DNA from: Pseudomonas azotoformans
GTDB lineage: Bacteria; Pseudomonadota; Gammaproteobacteria; Pseudomonadales; Pseudomonadaceae
Direction of reading: 5' to 3'
Length of the DNA: 64,000 bases
Assembly: GCF_001579805.1 (NCBI RefSeq)
Contig: NZ_CP014546.1
Span: forward strand, 5,580,001 to 5,644,000
This document shows positions 36,216 to 43,142 of this stretch, piece after piece. How positions within the stretch are numbered: the stretch's first letter is position 1; the number at the start of each line of letters is the position of its first letter. Under the pieces are notes generated by a model. It was not told the DNA's origin. It saw nothing but the letters and a program-made list of their open reading frames with translations, and did no database searches. Position numbers and translations under genes: made by a program.

Positions 36216-37496
36216 CTATTGCGCCTGGGAAGGGATCAATACGGTGATATCGACGCGGCGGTTACGCGCGCGATTCGCCGCTGAATCGTTGGGCACCAAG
36301 GGTTCGGTTTCGCCACGGCCTTCGCTGCGGTAACGCTCCACCGGCCCGGCCCGTTGTGCCAGCAAGCGTGCGACGGTCTTGGCCCGCGCCTGGGACAGAT
36401 CAAAGTTGGAGCCCAGCCGTGAGGTCGCCGAGGGCCGCACGTTGTCGGTATGCCCAACCACCACCACATCCCCCGGCACCGTAGCCAGGGCATCGCCGAT
36501 GCGTGCGAGCAAGCCGTCGAAGTTGCTCGACACTTCGGCACTGCCGGAGGCGAACACCCCATCGCCGCGCAGTGTGATTACCGAGCGGTCGGCGCTGTCT
36601 TTCACCGCCACCAGCCCCTGGGCCACTTCCGGCGCGAGGAAACCGGCCAGGCGCACGGGCGCAGGCGTGGCCGGCACCGCCACCTTGAGCGGCGAAGCCA
36701 CACGGATCGAACCCAGCTGGGCAAACACCGGGTCGGACGCACGGTTGAGCAACCAGCTGTAGGTCAGTTGCACACTCAACAGCAGCACCGCCGCCACCGA
36801 CGCCAACACCCACAACGGCACCCGCCGCAACATCGAGGCCTGCGGCGCTTCGGCACCGCGCCAACGCGGTGACAAGTCTTGCTCCTGATTGCCACGTTGC
36901 TGGTTGATCAAGTGCAGCAGGCGTTCACGCAGCAACCCCAACTGATCGAGGCCGCGATCCAGCACGCGATAACGTCCCTCCAGGCCCAGCGCCATGCACA
37001 GGTACATCAACTCCAGCACGTCGATATGGGTACGCAGGTCCTGGCTCAGGCGCTGCAGGATCATGAAGAACTTCTCGCCGCCCCACGCCTCGTTGTGGAA
37101 GGTCACCAACAGGCTGCGGCTGCCCCACACTCCGGCGCCCCACGGGGTGCTGGCGATGGTTTCGTCGACCAGAGTGCACAACGCGTAGCGCGCGGCGGCC
37201 ACGGTTTCCACGTCGACCTGGCTGGCGCGGGCCTGGGCTTCGAAGGCCTGCACCGCCTGGATCAGGCGTTGGCGCAGGCTTTCCATATCCGGCATGGCCG
37301 TGAGGCTGCGCAACGGCACCACCAGGTCCAGCAGCGGGTTGGCAGCACGCACCAGCGGGTTGAGCCCCTGGCCCTGCAACACCATGGATTCGCGCTGTAC
37401 CGGTGTTACCGGCGGTGCTGCCCTGCGTCCGCCTGGAGTGGGAATCAGCAGGGTGCGATCCGGGTCGCCTTCAAAAGTGTCGTTCACGTCAGTCAC
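36216..37496 (-). CDS. tssL: type VI secretion system TssL (DotU) with OmpA-like domain
   Basis: 426 aa. DotU cytoplasmic domain (about 50-200; NPLLDLVVPLR, ALCTLVDETIASTPWG), one transmembrane helix near 224-246 (VPLWVLASVAAVLLLSVQLT), then a periplasmic OmpA/peptidoglycan-binding domain (VVVGHTDNVRPSA, NRARNRRVDITV) at the C-terminus. The fused OmpA domain marks it as an extended TssL that anchors the complex to the cell wall directly. Confidence 0.96.
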   Translation of the reverse strand: MTDVNDTFEGDPDRTLLIPTPGGRRAAPPVTPVQRESMVLQGQGLNPLVRAANPLLDLVVPLRSLTAMPDMESLRQRLIQAVQAFEAQARASQVDVETVAAARYALCTLVDETIASTPWGAGVWGSRSLLVTFHNEAWGGEKFFMILQRLSQDLRTHIDVLELMYLCMALGLEGRYRVLDRGLDQLGLLRERLLHLINQQRGNQEQDLSPRWRGAEAPQASMLRRVPLWVLASVAAVLLLSVQLTYSWLLNRASDPVFAQLGSIRVASPLKVAVPATPAPVRLAGFLAPEVAQGLVAVKDSADRSVITLRGDGVFASGSAEVSSNFDGLLARIGDALATVPGDVVVVGHTDNVRPSATSRLGSNFDLSQARAKTVARLLAQRAGPVERYRSEGRGETEPLVPNDSAANRARNRRVDITVLIPSQAQ

Positions 37497-37502
37497 CTTG
37501 CC

Positions 37503-38834
37503 TTAGTTGCGGATCGCCCAGAACTGCATGTCCAGCCCTGGGAACACCCCGGCGATATGCAGGGCAAAGCCGGCCGACTGGCTCAGCAATTGCCAATATT
37601 CGCTGCTGCGATCGAGTTCGAAATAGGTAAAACCGGCGTGAAACGGCAACTGCCGTGGCGCCACCGGCAAGGGGCGCAGACCGATGCCCGGCAGTTGCAG
37701 GTTGACCAGGTCGCGGATCTTCTCCACCGAGCCGATCTTCACCTGCGGCGGGAAGCCGTTGCGCACGCTCTCGGCGGACATCTGTGCCTGCACCGCCAGG
37801 ATAAAGGTGGCCGAACGCAGCAGGTCCTGGTCGGGCAGCACCGCCACACGAATGCCGTACTGGCGCTCCTCCAGCGGGATCGCGATGGCGCGCGCATCCA
37901 TCACCGTCGACAGTGCGCGGCGCAGGTCGAGCATCACCGGGGCGAAGGTTTCCGCCAGGGCTGCATGGCGGTACGCCGGGTAGGCAGAGGCGCGCTTGTC
38001 ATCGCGGGTAAAGGTCGCCAATTCACCGGCCAAGCTCGCGAGGTCGCGGTACAACTGCTCGGGATGCAGGCCAGTCATCGCGGCCAAGTGGCGCACCAAC
38101 GGCAGGCTGCGATTGAGTACCTGCAACAGCAGGAAGTCGGCGATTTCTGCGGCGCCGCTGCCATCGGGTTGAGTCAGGCGCGACGCCAGCGCCTCGACCC
38201 GCTGCTGCACCAGGCCCAGCAGCTCATCGACAAACGCCCCCAGGCGTTCGGCGGCGCGCATGTCCAGGCACGGCGGGCAGTAAGTGCGGTCGAGCACCAC
38301 GCTTTTGTCGGCGCGCTTTTCCACCACATGGGCGATGCCCAGGGTGGTGTAGGCATCCGCTACATCGCCTTCAAACGCCAGGCGCAGGCGCAGTTTGCCG
38401 ATGCTCATCAACGCGCTGCTGTCCAGGCCATTGCTGTCCCAAGATTCGTACTCGCTGCTGCGATGGCGGGCGAAGTTTTCAAAGCTGGGGTTGTCATCCA
38501 CCTCCGACACGCCAGGACGCAGGCTGGGCAGCGCCAACACCACTTTCAGATCTCGGGCGTCGCCGGGGATCTCCAGGGGCAACGGCATTTCATCGCCGAA
38601 AGGCAGGCCAACCGGCGTACCGTCAGGCAACACGCCGCTGAACGACAACAAGGACAACTTGCCCATGGCCAACTGCTGCGGGTCGATTTCCAGCGTGGAA
38701 AAACCCCAGCTGTAAGCACGCAAAGCACTGACGCGGGCTTCCAGTTGGGCCTGCAGGAAACGGTCATGTTGTTGCAGGTGTTGAGGCTGCAACAGCATGC
38801 CTTCGGACCAGACGACTTTGTTATTCCAGGACAT
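37503..38834 (-). CDS. tssK: type VI secretion system baseplate subunit TssK
   Basis: 443 aa; opening WNNKVVWSEGMLLQPQHLQQ is the family hallmark, with YRDLASLAGELATF later. Bridges baseplate and membrane complex. It ends 6 bp before the tssL start. The ribosome-binding site is weak (GAGTAATAGTC before ATG). The 78 bp upstream hold a REP element and no tssJ. Confidence 0.96.
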   Translation of the reverse strand: MSWNNKVVWSEGMLLQPQHLQQHDRFLQAQLEARVSALRAYSWGFSTLEIDPQQLAMGKLSLLSFSGVLPDGTPVGLPFGDEMPLPLEIPGDARDLKVVLALPSLRPGVSEVDDNPSFENFARHRSSEYESWDSNGLDSSALMSIGKLRLRLAFEGDVADAYTTLGIAHVVEKRADKSVVLDRTYCPPCLDMRAAERLGAFVDELLGLVQQRVEALASRLTQPDGSGAAEIADFLLLQVLNRSLPLVRHLAAMTGLHPEQLYRDLASLAGELATFTRDDKRASAYPAYRHAALAETFAPVMLDLRRALSTVMDARAIAIPLEERQYGIRVAVLPDQDLLRSATFILAVQAQMSAESVRNGFPPQVKIGSVEKIRDLVNLQLPGIGLRPLPVAPRQLPFHAGFTYFELDRSSEYWQLLSQSAGFALHIAGVFPGLDMQFWAIRN

Positions 38835-38862
38835 GACTATTACTCAAAAATGGGTGGATGGC

Positions 38863-38912
38863 TGTGGTGAGCGGGCTTGTCCCGCATTGGCCTGCGAAGC
38901 AGGCCCTGCCCC
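38863..38912. repeat. REP element between tagH and tssK
   Basis: Contains GTGAGCGGGCTTGTCCCGC and CCTGCGAAGCAGG hairpins, the common fluorescens-group REP type. It abuts the tagH stop codon and fills most of the 78-bp gap to tssK. Confidence 0.75.
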
Positions 38913-40331
38913 TCATTGCCGCATCCGCGCGACCTGTTCCTCATAAGCCTTGGAAAACAGCTCACCAAACAACCGCTGCAAATCCTCATCGGCATCCCGT
39001 GCCAGGTCTTCGTAGCGCTCCACCAAACGGTCCCACAACCGCGCCTTGCGCCGCGCCGGCATCCACTTGTCCAGCGCGCCATGGGTGGTGCGGCGTTGCT
39101 CGACCCGTGCCGGATCAAAGCGCTGCACCACCGCACCAAGGGCCGCGCGCATGCCGGCGATCACCGCCAGTTCATGGGCCTTGAGGTCTTCAAATGAGGC
39201 GTTCATCGCCTTGACCGGGCGCATATAGGCCGGCGAGTCGCCACCGAGCATCTGGGTCAGGGCGCTGTCGGCGTCGGGGAAGAATTTGAGTGGGTTGTTG
39301 GAATAGGCGCCGATCATGGTCATGTCGATATGGCTTTCGCGCTTGGTCAGCGCGCGGGCCATGAGCACATCCATGGTGCCGGTGGTGGCGGCGCGGAGCA
39401 TTTCGCCGACCAACTGGGCCAGCTCCGTGGGGGTACGGGTGGTGTGAAGGTCGGGGAGGCCCAGGCCTTGGAGCAACGCATGCAACACAGCGTCATCACT
39501 GTTGGACGCGGTCAATGTGGGAGCGGGCTTGCTCGCGAAGGTCTCCAAGACGACCGGTTGCTCCTGAATGACCGCGTTATCGTTCTTCGCGAGCAAGCCC
39601 GCTCCCACATGGGGTTCCGGGGAAAACGTGGGTTGGGTGGACAGGCCAAACAACGGGTCGTAATCCTCCGGAATCACCTGCGGCTCCGCTTGCCACAACG
39701 GCGCGTTGAACGCCTGCAACTGCGGCGCCACGTGGTCACTTTCAGTGCCGCGAAACGCTGGCGTCAGCGATGGATTCAACCCCAACGGGTCCGACAACGG
39801 CATCGCCCCGTCAAACAACGAGCCGCCCTCCAGAATGCGCGCACCGGCCAAGTCATCATGCAGCAGCACCGGCACCACCACTTCCGGGTTGCGCACCAAC
39901 GGCTGGGGCACTTCCAGGGGTGGCAGCGGCGCGGCCACGGGCGGCGGTGGAGGTACAAACAACGGCGGCAGGATCCGTGTCGCCAGGGCATCGTCTTCGG
40001 GTTCGACGGCGGCTGGCTGCTCCAGGCGCACTTCCAGGGCGTAATCACCGATCACCAGGCGATCCCCCTCCTCCAGCACGCGCTCGCGCCCGTTACCCAG
40101 CGGACGCTCATTGACCAGGCTGGGATTGCTGCCGGTGTCAGTCAGGTAAAACTCGGCGCCACGCAGCTCGATGCGCGCATGCACCCGCGAAATGTATTTG
40201 CCAGGGTCGTCCAGGGTCAGGTCATTGTCCGGACCTCGGCCGATGGAGCCACCCACCTCGGTAAACCGGCAGATCACGTCACCGGGCATCGGTTGGTCAC
40301 GGTAGCTTTTGACCAGCAGGATCAGGTTCAT
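38913..40331 (-). CDS. tagH: T6SS-associated FHA-domain protein TagH (Fha)
   Basis: 472 aa. FHA domain at 1-105 (GRGPDNDLTLDDPGKYISR, SRVHARIEL, phosphothreonine-binding residues intact). A Pro-rich linker follows, then the TagH C-terminal domain (about 275-472; SNNPLKFFPDADSALTQMLG, ELFSKAYEEQVARMRQ). Fha promotes T6SS assembly after PpkA phosphorylation in P. aeruginosa. Odd: residues about 241-272 are encoded by an in-frame REPIN (see 39516-39609). Next upstream gene in the operon is vgrG, 18 bp away. Confidence 0.92.
   Translation of the reverse strand: MNLILLVKSYRDQPMPGDVICRFTEVGGSIGRGPDNDLTLDDPGKYISRVHARIELRGAEFYLTDTGSNPSLVNERPLGNGRERVLEEGDRLVIGDYALEVRLEQPAAVEPEDDALATRILPPLFVPPPPPVAAPLPPLEVPQPLVRNPEVVVPVLLHDDLAGARILEGGSLFDGAMPLSDPLGLNPSLTPAFRGTESDHVAPQLQAFNAPLWQAEPQVIPEDYDPLFGLSTQPTFSPEPHVGAGLLAKNDNAVIQEQPVVLETFASKPAPTLTASNSDDAVLHALLQGLGLPDLHTTRTPTELAQLVGEMLRAATTGTMDVLMARALTKRESHIDMTMIGAYSNNPLKFFPDADSALTQMLGGDSPAYMRPVKAMNASFEDLKAHELAVIAGMRAALGAVVQRFDPARVEQRRTTHGALDKWMPARRKARLWDRLVERYEDLARDADEDLQRLFGELFSKAYEEQVARMRQ
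39516..39609. repeat. REPIN inside the tagH coding sequence
   Basis: TGTGGGAGCGGGCTTGCTCG at 39516 onward is matched in inverse orientation up to 39609 (CGAGCAAGCCCGCTCCCACA), giving two REPs in head-to-head orientation about 94 bp overall. The element is read in frame as HVGAGLLAKN...FASKPAPTL in the FHA-to-C-domain linker. Confidence 0.88.
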
Positions 40332-40349
40332 AGCGGGCTCCTGTAAGGG

Positions 40350-42311
40350 TTATTTGCCATCGTCGGCCTCCTTGGGCGGCAACGGCACGCCGGCAGGTCC
40401 GGTGGCGGCCGACAGCGCCAGCGCGGTCGCGGCAGTGCCCGCCTGGGGCAATGGGATGGGAATGGTCGAGGCGAGAATCATCGCCGGGGAGAGGGTGAGA
40501 AAGGTCGTGCCGACCTTCAGGGTGATGGTCGCCCCGGCTTCGATCACCACGTTCATGCCTCCCTTGATGTGCACGTCGAGGCCGGCAGTAACACCGGTCT
40601 TCAACTTGCCATCGATGATCATGTTGGTGCCGGCGGTCATCGACACGGCGCCGGTGGCTTTTTCGTTGCGATTGCCGCCTACTGAGGAATGCCGGTCACC
40701 GCCGACTTTCTCGCGCAGGTCGTTGTCGACTTTTGAATGGCGGTCACCGCCGACCCAGTCCAGGGAGTCCTTGAGCACGCGCTGGTCGAGGTTCTTCTGG
40801 GCGTGCAGGAACACCTGTTCCGCGCCTTTCTTGTCTTCGAAACGCAGCTCGTTGTAACCACCGCCGCCCTTGGATGAGTTGCTTTTGATCGTCGAACGCG
40901 TGGCATTTTCCGGCAGCGCATAGGGCGGCAGGGTGTCGGCGTTGTAGACACTGCCGGTCACCAGCGGTTGGTCGGGGTCGCCTTCAAGAAAACTCACCAC
41001 CACCTCCTGGCCGATACGCGGCGTGTACAGCGCGCCCCAGCGTTTGCCAGCCCAGCCCTGGGCCACACGAATCCAGCACGAACTGTTTTCATCGCGCTTG
41101 CCTTCGCGGTCCCAGTGGAACTGCACCTTGATGCGCCCGTATTTATCGGTCCAGATTTCCTCGCCTTGCTTGCCCACCACCATGGCCGTCTGCGGGCCGT
41201 GCATCAGCGGCTTGCGCGACACACACGGCGCACGGAATTGCTGCTGGCGCGACAGGGCAACGAACTCGCAGGTGAGCACCGGCTCGGGATGGTCCGGCGG
41301 CGTCGGCTCGTAGGTGTCCGAGGACAAGCGATAACGCGCCTCCAGCAACAGGAACTGCGCGTTCTGCTCGCTGCGCGGGTGTTCGGTCAGGGTCATCAGC
41401 GCGCCCGGAAACAACCCACGCGCGCGGGTGGCGCCAGTGACGCGCTGGGTGCCGGTGTGCAGCGACTCGATCAGCGTGCGCGCGTAGGTTTCGCCCTGTT
41501 TGCGCTCGGTGTACTTGCCGGGGTAGTCGTAACGTTCATGACGCGACTGCGGGTAGCTGCCGGCCAGGGTCGACTTGGCCAACAGGTTGGCACTGGGCTT
41601 TTCGAAGTCGAAGTCCTGCAGGGTGTAGCCGCCCGGTTCCACCTCGCCACTCATGCGCCAGTCGTAGATCACTTCGCTTTCGCGCATGGCGTGGTCTTCG
41701 GCGGGCATGAAACGCACCTGGGCGTACCCCGGTGCGGGCGAATGGGCACCGTAAGAATCAGCCAGTACCAAGGTGTGGCGCCCGGCCGCGCTCTTGAAGA
41801 AGTAGTAGATGCCCTGCTGTTCCATCAAGCGGCTGACAAAATTGAAGTCGCTCTCGCGGTACTGCACACAGTAGGTCAGTGCCTTGTAGCTGGCGCTCAA
41901 GCCCGAGGTATCGACATCCGCAATGCTGTAGGGCGCAAACACCTGCTTGAGGATGTCCGGCACGCTCAGTTCCTGGAAAATCCGGCAGTCGCTGGCCAAC
42001 GTCAGGAACCACAGCCACGGTCGCAACACCGCCGTGTAGGTGGCGTAACGCCCCTGGCGACCGGTGAACGCGAAGTGGCTGACGTGCCCGTTGAAGTAGC
42101 GGCTGCCGCCCTTGGGCAGGTCCACCGCGACCGTCATCTGGGTGGCCAGCAGGTCATCGATATTCAGGTCGGCGCGCTCGCTGTACAGCTCCAGCCGGTA
42201 TTCGCTGAGCTGGGACAGGCCCTCAAGGGCCTGCATGCGCCGGAACAGCAACACGTCGGCTCCCAACACACTGGTGACCTGGATTTCGCGATGAGCTTGG
42301 GTCGTGGCCAT
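40350..42311 (-). CDS. vgrG: type VI secretion spike protein VgrG (TssI)
   Basis: 653 aa: gp27-like N-terminal two thirds (EYRLELYSERADLNIDDLL, YRESDFNFVSRLMEQQGIYY), gp5 OB-fold (GRIKVQFHWDREGKRDENSS near 391-410, WAGKRWGALYTPRIGQEVVV), and the C-terminal beta-helix with GGDRHSKVDNDLREKVGGDR. No effector domain is fused; the C-terminus is a short Ala/Pro-rich tail. 4 bp separate it from the unknown upstream ORF. No PAAR gene is seen beside it. Confidence 0.97.
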   Translation of the reverse strand: MATTQAHREIQVTSVLGADVLLFRRMQALEGLSQLSEYRLELYSERADLNIDDLLATQMTVAVDLPKGGSRYFNGHVSHFAFTGRQGRYATYTAVLRPWLWFLTLASDCRIFQELSVPDILKQVFAPYSIADVDTSGLSASYKALTYCVQYRESDFNFVSRLMEQQGIYYFFKSAAGRHTLVLADSYGAHSPAPGYAQVRFMPAEDHAMRESEVIYDWRMSGEVEPGGYTLQDFDFEKPSANLLAKSTLAGSYPQSRHERYDYPGKYTERKQGETYARTLIESLHTGTQRVTGATRARGLFPGALMTLTEHPRSEQNAQFLLLEARYRLSSDTYEPTPPDHPEPVLTCEFVALSRQQQFRAPCVSRKPLMHGPQTAMVVGKQGEEIWTDKYGRIKVQFHWDREGKRDENSSCWIRVAQGWAGKRWGALYTPRIGQEVVVSFLEGDPDQPLVTGSVYNADTLPPYALPENATRSTIKSNSSKGGGGYNELRFEDKKGAEQVFLHAQKNLDQRVLKDSLDWVGGDRHSKVDNDLREKVGGDRHSSVGGNRNEKATGAVSMTAGTNMIIDGKLKTGVTAGLDVHIKGGMNVVIEAGATITLKVGTTFLTLSPAMILASTIPIPLPQAGTAATALALSAATGPAGVPLPPKEADDGK

Positions 42312-42315
42312 GGCG

Positions 42316-43116
42316 TCAAGGCACCGGGTAGAAGGTATGGATGTGCAGGGTGCCGTCAGGCATGCGGTCGACCAGCATGCAGGCCGACGAGATCTGTACC
42401 AGGCCTGGCGTATCGCCGCCTACCACATCGCGGCGCGACTGATAGAGCAGCACCGGATTGACGCCGATGACAGGGTTGACCGGTGTTTCGATCGTCGCGC
42501 GCGTCGCGCCGGCATCGAGTGTCTGTAGCTGCTGAAAGCCGATGGTGGAATTGAGCACATCGCGAGCGACAATCGCGGCTTGCTGGGAGTCGGCAAACAC
42601 CCCGGAAAACTCGGTGCCCAGAAACTTGTTCACGTAGGTCCGGTTGATCCGATTGACAATGGCCCCGCCGACAGCGGTGGGCAGCGGTTGCGCGGCCAGG
42701 GCATTGGCATTGTCGATCAGCCGCTGCCGGCCGGACGCCAGGCCGGCGTTAATGCGCGCGGTAATCGCGCTTCGATTTTTTTGCAGCTCGAAATGCTCCC
42801 AAGTGTCCTTGACCTCTTGGCCATTGGCGGGTCCTGGGAGGGTCGAGGTACCCATGATGAACGCCCGCCCTGGCTCAGTGATGGGTGCTGTTCCCGGATT
42901 ACCAATCGATCGGCCAGACGGGCTGGTCTTGCCCTCGTACCCGCCCGGCAAATCCTCACCGGTTGGCCGCACCCGGTCGGAAATCTGCAAGCCACGGGCA
43001 TCCACATGCAAGGCCAACGCATGCCCCGGTTGCCCGTTGTGCGGACTGGCACGGCCGTCACTTTGCTGCAACGCGGTCATGACTTCGTAAAGGCCATAGT
43101 TTCTTGCGTAAGGCAT
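42316..43116 (-). CDS. unknown protein between clpV and vgrG (T6SS effector or accessory candidate)
   Basis: 266 aa that I do not recognise. Start MPYARNYGLYEVMTALQQ, with AGGAGTG 6 nt upstream; a longer overlapping frame into clpV is a shadow. No signal peptide or transmembrane helix stands out. The middle (about 108-150) is helical and polar; a hydrophobic stretch TAVGGAIVNRI lies near 155. The last about 60 residues are hydrophobic/beta-like, ending MPDGTLHIHTFYPVP. It sits 26 bp after clpV and 4 bp before vgrG on the same strand, so it is cotranscribed and possibly coupled to the spike. An effector, adaptor or chaperone would fit; no immunity gene is evident beside it. Confidence 0.8.
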   Translation of the reverse strand: MPYARNYGLYEVMTALQQSDGRASPHNGQPGHALALHVDARGLQISDRVRPTGEDLPGGYEGKTSPSGRSIGNPGTAPITEPGRAFIMGTSTLPGPANGQEVKDTWEHFELQKNRSAITARINAGLASGRQRLIDNANALAAQPLPTAVGGAIVNRINRTYVNKFLGTEFSGVFADSQQAAIVARDVLNSTIGFQQLQTLDAGATRATIETPVNPVIGVNPVLLYQSRRDVVGGDTPGLVQISSACMLVDRMPDGTLHIHTFYPVP

Positions 43117-43142
43117 AGGTATCACTCCTGTCATCAATGGGC

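Noticed and set aside
36879..38870. 663-codon plus-strand frame opposite tssK/tssL
   Set aside because: Antisense shadow with Gln/His-rich low-complexity composition.
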